Assembly (NCBI RefSeq): GCF_005938625.1
Contig: NZ_VCNJ01000005.1
Coordinates: 1 to 64,000 of the forward strand
Direction: 5' to 3'
Source: Pseudomonas fluorescens
GTDB taxonomy: Bacteria; Pseudomonadota; Gammaproteobacteria; Pseudomonadales; Pseudomonadaceae
Length of the DNA: 64,000 bases
Shown here: positions 39,225 to 49,744 of the stretch, in pieces
How the letters are laid out: each line of letters opens with the position of its first letter
Numbering within the stretch: the first letter of the stretch is position 1
The notes under the pieces: generated by a model
The model's database searches: none
Seen by the model: the letters and a program-made list of their open reading frames with translations, nothing else
Told to the model about the DNA's origin: nothing
Translations under genes and position numbers: made by a program

Positions 39225-39312
39225 AGCAAAAGATCGCAGCCTTCGGCAGCTCCTACAGGAGTACGTATTCCTCTGTAGGAGCTGCCGCAGGCTGCGATCT
39301 TTTGATCTTGCT
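39225..39312. repeat. Inverted repeat, family C
   Basis: AAAAGATCGCAGCCTTCGGC and GCCGCAGGCTGCGATCTTTT with AGCTCCTACAG/CTGTAGGAGCT arms. Sits between convergent mltA and the MAPEG gene. Confidence 0.88.
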
Positions 39313-39316
39313 CTTT

Positions 39317-39700
39317 TTACACCGACACGAAGAAGAACGAAGCAATCAATCCCATCCCCACAAACCACACCAGCGAACGCAGGATCGCCCAGTCTGCCAG
39401 ATAGCAAATGATGTACAGCAGGCGACTGGTAATAAACATCACCGCCAGCACATTGACCGTCACCAACTGCGCGGTTCCCACCAGATGCGCAATGATCACC
39501 GCCGCTGCAAACGCCGGCATCACTTCAAAGCTGTTCAGTTGCGCCGCGTGCGCCCGACGGGCCACACCGTTGAGACTTTCGAGAAAGTCGCGCGGATCGT
39601 GGTTGTCACTCAACCGGTAGCCACCCACGGCTTTCGCCACGCCAGTGCAGATGTACGGCAGAAAAATCGCAATCAACACACACCACAGAGCCACCGTCAT
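39317..39700 (-). CDS. MAPEG-family membrane protein
   Basis: 127 residues with four predicted membrane helices. The central motif NSFEVMPAFAAAVIIAHL resembles the eicosanoid/glutathione-metabolism (MAPEG) consensus with the conserved Glu and Phe. N-terminal helix and the DFLESLNGVARRAHAAQLN loop fit. Inner membrane; bacterial MAPEG substrates are generally unknown. Forty bases from the upstream EamA gene on the same strand. Confidence 0.85.
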   Translation of the reverse strand: MTVALWCVLIAIFLPYICTGVAKAVGGYRLSDNHDPRDFLESLNGVARRAHAAQLNSFEVMPAFAAAVIIAHLVGTAQLVTVNVLAVMFITSRLLYIICYLADWAILRSLVWFVGMGLIASFFFVSV

Positions 39701-39739
39701 ATCGCCGTCCTTTTTTCGAGTTATAGAATTCGCGAGCGG

Positions 39740-40573
39740 TCAGAACTTCATCACCAACATGCCGATCAGCACCAGCCCACAGGCTAAGAGCCGTGGACGG
39801 CCGAAAGGTTCTTTCAAGTAGCGCATGCCGAACAGCACCACCAGAATCACGCTGATTTCGCGCAATGCCGCGGCCTCCGCAATCGAGCCCAATTGCATCG
39901 CCCACAGCACCAGAGCGTAGCTGGCCAATACGCAGAAGCCCACCGCCAACCCCAGCTTCCATTGCTCACGCCAGAACAACATGAACGCCGGACGCTTGGC
40001 GACCCACGCCAACAGCGGAAACGGCCAGGCGCTGAGCAGCGTGACCCAGACCAGGTAATCGAGTGGATGCGACCAGCGCCGCAGCGCCTGGCCATCGATG
40101 TAGGTGTAGCAACCGATACACAGGCCAATCAGCGCCACTACCGGCAACATCGACCATGGCAAATGCTTGCCACCGCCGCCCTGCCAAAGCAGGCAGGCCA
40201 TGCCGAACGGAATCAGCATGATGCCGAAAATTTGCTGCGGGGTGAGCACTTCACCCGCGAAGATGAGAGTCAACGCGAGCACCACCAAAGGCGATAATCC
40301 GCGCATCAGTGGATAGACCAGTCCGAGATCGCCGACCCGGTAGGCTTGAATCAGCAGATAGCGATAAAGCAGTTCGAAGGCTGCCGAAGCGAGAATCCAT
40401 GGCCAGATTTCCACGGGCGGCAAGCTCACGAATGGAAACGCGATGGCAACGACCAGCAGCGCCACGGTGTCCATGCACGCCACCACCAGCAACCGCTCGG
40501 CGCTGAACTTGATTAATGTATTCCACGTCGCATGCAACAACGCCGCCATCAATACCAAAGCTGTCGCCAGCAC
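39740..40573 (-). CDS. EamA-family (DMT) transporter
   Basis: 277 residues with ten hydrophobic segments arranged as two five-helix EamA repeats (about 5-130 and 145-275), for example HATWNTLIKFSAERLL at the start of the first and ALREISVILVVLFGMRYLKEPF in the second. A metabolite exporter or importer of the inner membrane with unknown substrate. Confidence 0.85.
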   Translation of the reverse strand: MLATALVLMAALLHATWNTLIKFSAERLLVVACMDTVALLVVAIAFPFVSLPPVEIWPWILASAAFELLYRYLLIQAYRVGDLGLVYPLMRGLSPLVVLALTLIFAGEVLTPQQIFGIMLIPFGMACLLWQGGGGKHLPWSMLPVVALIGLCIGCYTYIDGQALRRWSHPLDYLVWVTLLSAWPFPLLAWVAKRPAFMLFWREQWKLGLAVGFCVLASYALVLWAMQLGSIAEAAALREISVILVVLFGMRYLKEPFGRPRLLACGLVLIGMLVMKF

Positions 40574-40602
40574 GTCTTACCCCTTTTTTTTATGAGTTCC
40601 CG

Positions 40603-40703
40603 TGTGGGAGCTGCCGCAGGCTGCGATCTTTTGATTCTGATTTTTTAACAACAAGATCAAAAGATCGTCCGAACGCGGCCCGAGCCTGCGGCAGCTCCTA
40701 CAG
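40603..40703. repeat. Inverted repeat, family C, with an insertion in one arm
   Basis: Left arm GTGGGAGCTGCCGCAGGCTG then CGATCTTTTGAT. In the right arm AAAAGATCG is separated from GCCTGCGGCAGCTCCTAC by TCCGAACGCGGCCCGA, where other copies have CA. Lies between divergent eamA-type and MFS genes. Confidence 0.8.
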
Positions 40704-40895
40704 TGAATCATCGAATAGTCAGATTATTGATTCGCGATGTGTCAGCAGCTGTTTATACTGCAAGCGACCACGCCGCACTCAGTTGCGCACAGAAAAATAC
40801 CAATAATTCCTGCCTGCACCGGCCTCCATCGAGATCGGTCGTCGGCCTGCGTATGCCTGATCAAAGCGTCAAGACTACCGACAGAGACCTTGCGC

Positions 40896-42065
40896 ATGCC
40901 ACTCGCCTTGCTTGCCCTCGCTGTTGCCGCGTTCGGCATCGGCACCACTGAATTCGTCATCATGGGCCTGCTGCCCGATGTCGCCCGTGACCTCGCCGTG
41001 AGCATTCCCCACGCGGGCCTGCTGATCACCGGTTACGCGTTGGGTGTGGTGTTCGGCGCGCCGATCCTGGCGATCGGCACCGCGAACATGCCGCGCAAAG
41101 CGACGTTGCTGGGCATGACGCTGATGTTCATCCTCGGCAACATACTCTGCGCACTGGCGCCGAACTACGCGACGCTGATGGCCGCTCGCGTAGTCACCGC
41201 GCTGTGCCACGGCGCGTTCTTCGGCATTGGCTCGGTGGTTGCCGCCGGGCTGGTCGCACCGAACAAACGCGCGCAGGCGATTGCGCTGATGTTCACCGGC
41301 CTGACCTTGGCCAACGTCCTCGGCGTACCGCTGGGCACGGCGCTCGGGCAATACGCCGGCTGGCGTTCGACTTTCTGGGCGGTCTCGGTGATTGGTGTGA
41401 TCGCCGCTCTCGCGCAGTGGCTGTGGTTGCCGAAACACATCCCGATGGACAAGGCCAACCTCGCCAGCGAGTTCAAAGTGCTGGGCAAGGTCAACGTGCT
41501 GCTGGCACTGGGCATGAGCGTGTTGGCGTCGACCAGCCTGTTCAGCGTGTTCACTTATATTGCGCCGATCCTGCAGGACATCACCGGTGTCAGCCCGCAC
41601 GGCGTGACAGTGATGCTGCTGTTGTTCGGCGTCGGCCTGACCGGCGGCAGCATGCTCGGCGGGCGTCTGGCTGATAGCCGTTTGTTGCCTTCGCTGGTCG
41701 GTGTGGCCCTTGCAGTGGTGGTGATTCTGGCGGCGTTCAGTCAGACCAGCCGTTCGGTGGTGCCGGCGGCGATCACCTTGGTGCTGTGGGGGATTTTCGC
41801 TTTTGCGCTGTGTCCGATTCTGCAATTGCTGATCATCGATCAGGCCCATGAAGCGCCGAACCTCGGCTCGACCTTGAATCAGAGCGCTTTCAACCTCGGT
41901 AATGCGGCGGGTGCGTGGCTCGGCGGACTGGTAGTTGCCAGTGGCGCGGATCTGGCGGACTTGCCGTGGACCGGTGCGCTGGTCGGTGTGTTGACGGTGC
42001 TGACGGCGCTGTTTTTCATCTATCTGCAACGTCGCGGCGCTGCTGCGGTCAATGTGTCCGGTTAA
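40896..42065 (+). CDS. DHA1-family MFS transporter (AraJ/YdhP-like)
   Basis: 389 residues with 12 membrane segments. It has the N-terminal GIGTTEFVIMGLLPDVARDL of the AraJ-like group and the motif LCHGAFFGIGSVVAA (antiporter-like). A second half begins ALGMSVLASTSLFSVFTYIAPIL. The start at 40896 is the last ATG before the first helix. A sugar, drug or arabinose-like efflux role is possible; substrate unknown. Confidence 0.87.
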   Translation: MPLALLALAVAAFGIGTTEFVIMGLLPDVARDLAVSIPHAGLLITGYALGVVFGAPILAIGTANMPRKATLLGMTLMFILGNILCALAPNYATLMAARVVTALCHGAFFGIGSVVAAGLVAPNKRAQAIALMFTGLTLANVLGVPLGTALGQYAGWRSTFWAVSVIGVIAALAQWLWLPKHIPMDKANLASEFKVLGKVNVLLALGMSVLASTSLFSVFTYIAPILQDITGVSPHGVTVMLLLFGVGLTGGSMLGGRLADSRLLPSLVGVALAVVVILAAFSQTSRSVVPAAITLVLWGIFAFALCPILQLLIIDQAHEAPNLGSTLNQSAFNLGNAAGAWLGGLVVASGADLADLPWTGALVGVLTVLTALFFIYLQRRGAAAVNVSG

Positions 42066-42086
42066 TCGTGTTGTGCCAGACAGCGC

Positions 42087-42263
42087 CCTCACCCTAACCC
42101 TCTCCCAGAGGGAGAGGGGACTGAATGGGGGATATTGGGAAGGTACGCCGACGTGAACCCGCTTTGCTGAATCCATAATCGACTCGGTTATTCAGGTCGA
42201 TGCATGCCACAAGACAATAAGGTCGGCTCCCTCTACCTCCGGGAGAGGGCTGGGGTGAGGGAA
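42087..42263. repeat. Inverted repeat, family B
   Basis: CCCTCACCCTAACCCTCTCCC and GGGAGAGGGCTGGGGTGAGGG enclose the family core GAATCCATAATCGACTC and CAGGTCGATGCA. Comparable to copies at 15, 18104 and 62376. Confidence 0.85.
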
Positions 42264-42352
42264 GCTTGTGCCCTCTGTCGCCCTCAGCCCATCAAACCCC
42301 TGCGCCCAAGCATCGGGCGCGCTCCACTCACCCCTCATCCAAAGGACCCCGG

Positions 42353-43615
42353 ATGCTTGAGCTTGTCGCCGCTTTCATCTGCCTCACCACCCTCCTGACC
42401 TTCGTCAACTTCCGCTTCATCGGCCTGCCGCCGACCATCGGCGTGATGGTTACCGCGCTGTTGTTCTCGCTGATCCTGCAAGGCCTGAGCGTGCTCGGCT
42501 ACCCCGGTCTCGAAGAACGCGTGCAGCAACTGATCGGCCAGATCGACTTCGGCGATCTGCTGATGAACTGGATGCTGTCGTTCCTGCTGTTCGCCGGCGC
42601 CTTGCACGTTAACCTCAACGATCTGCGCAGCTACCGCTGGCCCATCGGCCTGCTGGCGACCTTCGGCGTGTTGATTGCCACTGCGGTGATCGGCAGCCTC
42701 GCCTATTACATTTTTGCCCTGTTCGGCTGGCACGTGAGCTTCTTGTATTGCCTGCTGTTCGGCGCGCTGATTTCGCCAACCGACCCGATCGCGGTGCTCG
42801 GCGTGCTGCGTACCGCCAATGCGTCGAAGCCGTTGAAGACCACCATTGTCGGTGAGTCGCTGTTCAACGACGGCACTGCTGTTGTGGTGTTCACTGTATT
42901 GCTGGGCATCGCCCAACTCGGCGAAACCCCGACCGTCAGCGCCACCGCGATGTTGTTCGTTCATGAAGCCATCGGCGGTGTGCTGTTCGGCGGTCTGATC
43001 GGTTATCTGGTCTATCGAATGATCAAAAGCGTCGAGCAGCATCAGATCACAGTGATGCTGACCTTGGCGCTGGTCATCGGTGGTTCGGCGATGGCCACCG
43101 AGATTCACGTTTCCGCGCCAATCGCGATGGTGGTGGCCGGTCTGATCATCGGCAACCTCGGGCGCAATCTGGCGATGAACGACATGACTCGCCGTTATCT
43201 GGACGGTTTCTGGGAATTGCTCGATGACATGCTTAACGCGCTGCTGTTCGCGCTGATCGGCATGGAGTTGTTGCTGCTGCCGTTCAACTGGCTGCACGTA
43301 GCGGCGGCGAGTGTATTGGCGGTGGCCATTCTGCTCTCGCGCCTGCTCACTGTGGCCCCGGCGATTCTGCTGCTGCGCCGCTGGCGGACAGTGCCCGCCG
43401 GCACCATCCGGATTTTGACCTGGGGCGGTTTGCGCGGCGGTGTCTCGGTGGCACTGGCGCTGGCCCTGCCGCTAGGCCCGGAGCGCGATCTGCTGCTGAG
43501 CATCACTTACATTGTGGTGCTGTCGTCGATCCTGTTGCAGGGACTGACCATCGGCAAACTGGTCAAGCACGCGACGCGCAACGAGCCGAGTGCTGCGACC
43601 GAAACCGCGCACTGA
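42353..43615 (+). CDS. CPA1-family Na+/H+ antiporter (NhaP-like)
   Basis: 420 residues with 12-13 membrane segments. The antiporter core is visible: GALISPTDPIAVLGVLRTA with the conserved Asp, then GESLFNDGTAVVVF with the ion-binding Asn-Asp pair. WGGLRGGVSVALALALP has the conserved Arg-Gly. The ribosome site AAGGA is 8-9 nt before 42353. Probably exchanges sodium or potassium for protons; the cation is not certain. Convergent with a LysR gene. Confidence 0.92.
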   Translation: MLELVAAFICLTTLLTFVNFRFIGLPPTIGVMVTALLFSLILQGLSVLGYPGLEERVQQLIGQIDFGDLLMNWMLSFLLFAGALHVNLNDLRSYRWPIGLLATFGVLIATAVIGSLAYYIFALFGWHVSFLYCLLFGALISPTDPIAVLGVLRTANASKPLKTTIVGESLFNDGTAVVVFTVLLGIAQLGETPTVSATAMLFVHEAIGGVLFGGLIGYLVYRMIKSVEQHQITVMLTLALVIGGSAMATEIHVSAPIAMVVAGLIIGNLGRNLAMNDMTRRYLDGFWELLDDMLNALLFALIGMELLLLPFNWLHVAAASVLAVAILLSRLLTVAPAILLLRRWRTVPAGTIRILTWGGLRGGVSVALALALPLGPERDLLLSITYIVVLSSILLQGLTIGKLVKHATRNEPSAATETAH

Positions 43616-43646
43616 CACATCACTGCGGCGCAGTCGTGGAATACTT

Positions 43647-44510
43647 TCATGGCGGGTCGCAGAGTAATTCGAGCAGATGTCGCATCGCCAACGGGCGGTG
43701 CGGCGTCGAGCTGTGCATCACCACCAGTTCCCGCGAATAACGCTGCTCCTTTTCCACCGGCAGGACATACATTCCGTCCAGCGCCATCCCGGCCCATTGC
43801 GGCACCAGTGACACTCCCATCCCCTGAGTCACGAGCATGACGATGGTTTCCAGCGCATCCAGTTCACACAGCACATTCGGCTCGATCGCCTGCTCGTCGA
43901 GGTATCGCTGAGCGATCTGCCCGCCCCATGAGCGTGCGTCATAACGAATGAATGGACCTTCGCGCAGCAGTGTTTCCAGCGACTGTCCGACGCGCGCCGC
44001 CGGCGCAATCAGAACCAGCGGTTCGACCTTGAGCACAGCCAGCACCAATGCCTTCGGCGGCTGGAACGGCGGCCTGACCAGAATTGCCGCGTCCAACTCG
44101 CCCGTCAGCACTTTTTCGTAAAGGCTTTTTGAATCTCCGGGCGTGATCTTCAATTTGAGCGCCGACGCCGAAAACGCCAATCGCTCGATCAACCCCGGCA
44201 AAACCCCCGTCAACGCCGTCGAGATCGCGCCAATCTTCACCTCTCCCGTCAGAGCATCGTGGTCCCGATCGTTTTGCAACGCCTGCGCCTGTTCGATGAT
44301 CGCCCTGATTTGCGGCAGCACCTGCAGACAGAGATCCGATGGCCGTACGGCATGCGCGGTGCGCACCAACAAGGCATAACCCAGTGACCGTTCGAGTGCC
44401 TGAACTCGCTGACTGATCGCCGCCGCCGTGCGGTTTTCGCGGCGCGCGGCGGCCGCAATCGAACCGGTTTCAACTACCGCGATCAGGCTTTGAAGAAAGC
44501 GCACGTCCAT
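43647..44510 (-). CDS. LysR-family transcriptional regulator
   Basis: 287 residues. Winged helix-turn-helix at about 1-60 (FLQSLIAVVETGSIAAAARRENRTAAAISQRVQALERSLG) and the periplasmic-binding-type effector domain (about 90-285). Diverges from the VOC gene and the gltP-like symporter, and probably regulates them. The effector is unknown; a dicarboxylate or amino acid is possible from the neighbour. Confidence 0.9.
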   Translation of the reverse strand: MDVRFLQSLIAVVETGSIAAAARRENRTAAAISQRVQALERSLGYALLVRTAHAVRPSDLCLQVLPQIRAIIEQAQALQNDRDHDALTGEVKIGAISTALTGVLPGLIERLAFSASALKLKITPGDSKSLYEKVLTGELDAAILVRPPFQPPKALVLAVLKVEPLVLIAPAARVGQSLETLLREGPFIRYDARSWGGQIAQRYLDEQAIEPNVLCELDALETIVMLVTQGMGVSLVPQWAGMALDGMYVLPVEKEQRYSRELVVMHSSTPHRPLAMRHLLELLCDPP

Positions 44511-44570
44511 AAGTTTTCCTTTCGCTCAGAACAAGGCGAAGCCGTTTTGCCCCGCCGCACGGCCTGTTTA

Positions 44571-44594
44571 CCCTGAGTGCTCCTTCACTCAGGG
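44571..44594 (+). promoter_or_regulatory. Hairpin enclosing the Shine-Dalgarno of the VOC gene
   Basis: CCCTGAGTG, loop CTCCTT, CACTCAGGG: a perfect 9-bp inverted repeat. The AGGG in its right arm is the only ribosome-site candidate, 7 nt before the ATG at 44602. It may be a LysR site on DNA or a translation control on RNA. Confidence 0.5.
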
Positions 44595-44601
44595 CTATCA
44601 C

Positions 44602-45015
44602 ATGAACAGACCTTTTCACGCTGCATACCATGTTTGCGACCTGGAACAGACGCGGACTTTTTATCGAGATGTGTTGGGCTGCACTGAAGGCCGCAGTACA
44701 GAGACGTGGGTCGACTTCGACTTTTTCGGCAATCAACTCTCGCTGCACCTGGGCAAACCCTTCGCGACAACCCGCACCGGGCAGGTCGGCGAGCACAAGG
44801 TGCTGATGCCACACCTCGGCGTGGTGCTGCCTCTAGAGGAATGGCTGGAACTGGCCGAGCGCCTGAACCGCTTGGGCACTCACTTTGAAATCCCACCGGT
44901 GATTCGTTTCGCCGGCGAAGCGGGCGAGCAACGCACGATGTTCTTCCTTGACCCCAGCGGCAACCCGATCGAAGTCAAAGGCTTCAAGGACTTCAACGGT
45001 CTGTTTGCGCATTGA
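44602..45015 (+). CDS. VOC-family (glyoxalase/dioxygenase fold) protein
   Basis: 137 residues with the vicinal-oxygen-chelate pattern: the N-terminal HAAYHVCDLEQTRTFYRDVLGCTEG half and the C-terminal MFFLDPSGNPIEVKGFKDF half. Metal ligands are suggested by His at the start, His in LSLHLG and Glu in IEVKGF. Substrate unknown. Diverges from the LysR gene; followed 37 nt later by the symporter gene. Confidence 0.87.
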   Translation: MNRPFHAAYHVCDLEQTRTFYRDVLGCTEGRSTETWVDFDFFGNQLSLHLGKPFATTRTGQVGEHKVLMPHLGVVLPLEEWLELAERLNRLGTHFEIPPVIRFAGEAGEQRTMFFLDPSGNPIEVKGFKDFNGLFAH

Positions 45016-45052
45016 TTCCAACCCCAACAAACACAATAAAAAGGGGCACAGC

Positions 45053-46342
45053 ATGAGTAGCAAAACATCCACCAGCCTGGTCACTCGCATCATGATCGGG
45101 CTCGCCGCCGGGGTCGTCGTCGGCATCCTCCTCAACCAGTTTCCCGAACACAAGACCTGGTTTATCGACAACCTGCTGCAACCGGCGGGCGACCTGTTTA
45201 TCAGGCTGATGAAAATGATCGTCGTACCGCTGGTCTTTGCCTGCATGGTCGTTGGCATTGCCGGCGCGGGCAGTACCAAGGCCTTGGGACGGGTCGGGAT
45301 AAAAACGCTGGTGTATTTTTTCACGATCACCAGCATCGCCATCGTCTTCGGGCTGATCATCGGCAACGTATTCCAGCCCGGCGCTGGCGCGGATTTCAGC
45401 AGCACCTTGCAAGCACCGGTCACCGGCCTGGCCGCTACGGGTGAAACGCAAAACCTGGGTCGAACCTTGGTCAACATTGTCCCGGACAACATCGTATTGG
45501 CCATGTCGCAGGGCAAACTGCTGTCGGTGTTGTTCTTTGCCATCCTGTTCGGCTGCGCCTTGTCGATGCTGCCCGAGCAACAGAAGGCGCCGCTGATCGC
45601 GGTGATGCAAGCGGTTTCCGACACCATGTTCAAGGTCACGCATCTAGTCATGCACTATTCGCCGATCGGCATCTTCGGCCTGATCGGCGTGACCGTGGCC
45701 AGCTTCGGTTTGAGTGCCTTGCTGCCGCTGGCCAAGCTGATCGGCATCACTTACGTAGCCGTGCTGCTGTTCGCATTCTGCGTGCTCGGGTTGGTCGCAA
45801 GAATCGCGGGTATCCGTTTTTTCCATCTGATTCGGGAAATACGCAGTGAACTACTACTGGCCTACAGCAGCGCCGCTTCGGCCACGGTGATGCCGCAACT
45901 GATCGAGAAAATGGAGCGCTATGGAGCGCCGCGCCCGATTACCAGCATGGTCATTCCGCTGGGCTACTCGTTCAACCTGGACGGCGCATCACTGTTTGCA
46001 GGGCTGGGCACGTTGTTCATCGCTCAGGCCTATGGCATTGATCTGGGTCTGGCAGATCAGGCGATGCTGGTGCTGATCATGGTGCTGACATCCAAAGGCG
46101 CGGCGGGCGTGCCGGGCTTCATGTTCATCATTCTGACGGCAACGCTGACCGCCGCCGGATTGCCAGTGGAAGGCGTGGCGATCATCGCTGGCGTTTACCG
46201 GTTGATGGACATGCCGGTGACTGCGCTGAACGTGTTGGGCAACGCGCTGGCGCCGCTGGTCATTGCACGTTGGGAAGGTCAGCTCAAGGCGCCTGAAAGC
46301 GAGCCGGCCGCGTCACCGGTCAGCCCGCCGTTCAACGCTTGA
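45053..46342 (+). CDS. GltP-type dicarboxylate/amino acid:cation symporter (DAACS)
   Basis: 429 residues with eight membrane helices and two re-entrant loops. Family motifs include AYSSAASATVMPQLIEKMERYG, PLGYSFNLDGASL and LTSKGAAGVPG with the substrate-binding Asn and Asp region in GVYRLMDMPVTALNVLGNAL. Imports glutamate, aspartate or C4-dicarboxylates. Ribosome site AAAGGGG just upstream of 45053. Same-strand neighbour of the VOC gene. Confidence 0.92.
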   Translation: MSSKTSTSLVTRIMIGLAAGVVVGILLNQFPEHKTWFIDNLLQPAGDLFIRLMKMIVVPLVFACMVVGIAGAGSTKALGRVGIKTLVYFFTITSIAIVFGLIIGNVFQPGAGADFSSTLQAPVTGLAATGETQNLGRTLVNIVPDNIVLAMSQGKLLSVLFFAILFGCALSMLPEQQKAPLIAVMQAVSDTMFKVTHLVMHYSPIGIFGLIGVTVASFGLSALLPLAKLIGITYVAVLLFAFCVLGLVARIAGIRFFHLIREIRSELLLAYSSAASATVMPQLIEKMERYGAPRPITSMVIPLGYSFNLDGASLFAGLGTLFIAQAYGIDLGLADQAMLVLIMVLTSKGAAGVPGFMFIILTATLTAAGLPVEGVAIIAGVYRLMDMPVTALNVLGNALAPLVIARWEGQLKAPESEPAASPVSPPFNA

Positions 46343-46344
46343 AA

Positions 46345-47241
46345 CTATCGGCTTTTACTGCCTGAATCATCCTCGCGGGATTCGCCAGAGGCGGGTTTAT
46401 CCGTCTTTGGCGCCCCGCTCTCACTGCGAATCTGCGCATGGCTGATCAGCGCAAAGATAAAGCTGCCACCAATGATGTTCCCCGCCAGCGTCGGCCCTGC
46501 GAAGACCATCCAGAAATCACTCCACGGCAATTCACCGGCAAACACCAGGTACGACACTTCTGCCGAACCCACCACGATGTGGGTGAAGTCGCCGAGCGCC
46601 ATGAGATAGGTGATGAGGATGATGATCCACATCTTCGCGCTCTCCATGGACGGGATCATCCAGACCATGGTGGCGATCATCCAGCCGGAAACGATGCCTT
46701 TGGCGAACATCTGGCTGGCGTGGTTTTCCATGACCTTGCGGCCGATTTCGAGGAAGGCGTGGTCTGTCTTGGTGTCAAAGATCGGCAGTTCGAGCATCAC
46801 GTACGCGACCAGAATCGTGCCGCACAGGTTGCCGACCAACACTACTGTCCACAGGCGGATCAGCCGGCCGAAGTTGCGAATCGTCGGTTTGGTCATGACC
46901 GGCAGCACGGCGGTCAGGGTGTTTTCGGTGAACAGTTGCTGACGGGCGAGGATCACCGCGAGGAAACCGGCGCAGTAACCGAAACTGGCGATCACTTTGA
47001 ACTCGTCACCGTCGGGCAGGCGCGAGTTGAGCAGGCCCATGCCCATCAGCGACAGACCCATGGTCAACCCGGCCGCCAGTGCCGACCACCAGAGTGCGGC
47101 GATGCTGCGCTCCAGCTCCTGATCGCCTTGGCTGCGGATGATTTCATGCAGGACGGCCGCGCGAGGCGGCTGGCTTTTCTCGACTTCGTGCTGCTCTTTG
47201 GCCGAGAGGTCGGGGGTCTTGCCGTCGGTGGGGATGGTCAT
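46345..47241 (-). CDS. Formate/nitrite transporter-family channel (YfdC-like)
   Basis: 298 residues. Six membrane helices of the FNT pentamer-channel fold begin about residue 45, after a charged cytosolic N-terminus of about 40 residues. FNT-like loops are visible around LFTENTLTAVLPVM and GNIIGGSFIFALISH. The charged C-terminal tail (SGAPKTDKPASGESREDDSGSKSR) has low complexity. Most like the YfdC group, which is distinct from FocA and NirC; the anion carried is unknown. The stop is two bases from the symporter's stop (convergent). Confidence 0.85.
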   Translation of the reverse strand: MTIPTDGKTPDLSAKEQHEVEKSQPPRAAVLHEIIRSQGDQELERSIAALWWSALAAGLTMGLSLMGMGLLNSRLPDGDEFKVIASFGYCAGFLAVILARQQLFTENTLTAVLPVMTKPTIRNFGRLIRLWTVVLVGNLCGTILVAYVMLELPIFDTKTDHAFLEIGRKVMENHASQMFAKGIVSGWMIATMVWMIPSMESAKMWIIILITYLMALGDFTHIVVGSAEVSYLVFAGELPWSDFWMVFAGPTLAGNIIGGSFIFALISHAQIRSESGAPKTDKPASGESREDDSGSKSR

Positions 47242-47333
47242 GGCGTGAGAACCGTGGGGGGTAGTGTTTACCTACGACCCCGGCGGTTCATGGCTGTTCA
47301 GTGGCCAGATCAATCTTCAGTGACTTTGAAAGC

Positions 47334-47401
47334 GCTTTCGCGAGCACGCTCGCGCCCACAGGTTCACGCTATACCTGTGGGAGCGAGCTTGCTCGCGAAG
47401 G
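47334..47401. repeat. REPIN-like inverted repeat, family E
   Basis: CTTTCGCGAGCACGCTCGCG then CCCACAGGT, mirrored by ACCTGTGGGAGCGAGCTTGC and TCGCGAAG. Confidence 0.85.
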
Positions 47402-47415
47402 GTGTGACGCCGATG

Positions 47416-47823
47416 TCACTTGGTGACGAGTTCATCTTCCTGAAACTGGTCTTTGACGTACTTGATCTCGGTCCGCCCGTGCGGTGCCGGCAAGCCGTCC
47501 TCACCCAGATTGACGAAAACCATCTTCTCAACGGTGAGAATGCTCTTGCGGGTGATCTTGTTGCGCACTTCGCAGGTGAGGGTGATCGAGGTGCGGCCGA
47601 ACTCGGTGGCGGTGATACCCAGTTCGATAATGTCGCCCTGGCGCGAGGCGCTGACGAAGTTGATTTCGGAAATGTACTTGGTCACCACGCGCTGATTGCC
47701 CAACTGGACGATCGCGTAAATCGCCGCTTCCTCGTCGATCCAGCGCAACAGGCTGCCACCGAACAGGGTGCCGTTGGGGTTGAGGTCTTCGGGTTTTACC
47801 CATTTGCGGGTGTGGAAATTCAT
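47416..47823 (-). CDS. Acyl-CoA thioesterase (YciA/4HBT-like hotdog protein)
   Basis: 135 residues. The hotdog-fold thioesterase signature is DLNPNGTLFGGSLLRWIDEEAAIYA, with the catalytic Asp in the helix. The second part NFVSASRQGDIIELGITATEFGRTSITLTCEV fits the YciA group. The start at 47823 (MNFHTRKWVKPEDLNPNG) matches the family. Cytoplasmic; likely hydrolyses short or medium acyl-CoA. Confidence 0.88.
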   Translation of the reverse strand: MNFHTRKWVKPEDLNPNGTLFGGSLLRWIDEEAAIYAIVQLGNQRVVTKYISEINFVSASRQGDIIELGITATEFGRTSITLTCEVRNKITRKSILTVEKMVFVNLGEDGLPAPHGRTEIKYVKDQFQEDELVTK

Positions 47824-47965
47824 CTTCACTCCTGAGTGTCTTGCCGAACGATGGACGGTATCTTGGCAGACTGAGCGGTCAGGCTCCATGCGGCTTCGAC
47901 TATGGTCGTCATTAACGATCTTCATCTGGCCGACAGAAACCCTTTGGAAGATCAGTCTAGACGGC

Positions 47966-47971
47966 TATAAT
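47966..47971 (+). promoter_or_regulatory. Probable -10 box of the ahcY-metF transcript
   Basis: Consensus TATAAT about 55 nt upstream of the riboswitch core, allowing a transcript that begins before the aptamer. The -35 is weak (TGGAAG or nearby). Confidence 0.55.
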
Positions 47972-47993
47972 CGCCCCCGTTTCAAAACGGTAA

Positions 47994-49553
<1,560 letters not shown>

Positions 49554-49564
49554 GTTTAGAGCAG

Positions 49565-49735
49565 CTGCGAGCCGCAAGCTTCGAGCGGCAAGTAAGGTCA
49601 AAAGCCGGACTTGCCGTGCGAAGCCTGAGGCTCTGCCCCCAATTAAAAACAGTGTCAGGCCGCAAGCTTCAGGCACGAGAGACCAGCGCACCTCCGCTGC
49701 TCTTGCAGCTTGAAGCTTGCAGCTTGTAGCTGGAG
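49565..49735. repeat. Inverted repeat, family D
   Basis: GCGAGCCGCAAGCTTCGAGC and GCAAGCTTCAGGC on one side, TTGCAGCTTGAAGCTTGCAG on the other; several overlapping arms rather than one clean pair. Lies in the ahcY-metF spacer and may fold in the shared message. Confidence 0.6.
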
Positions 49736-49744
49736 GTTCCCTCC

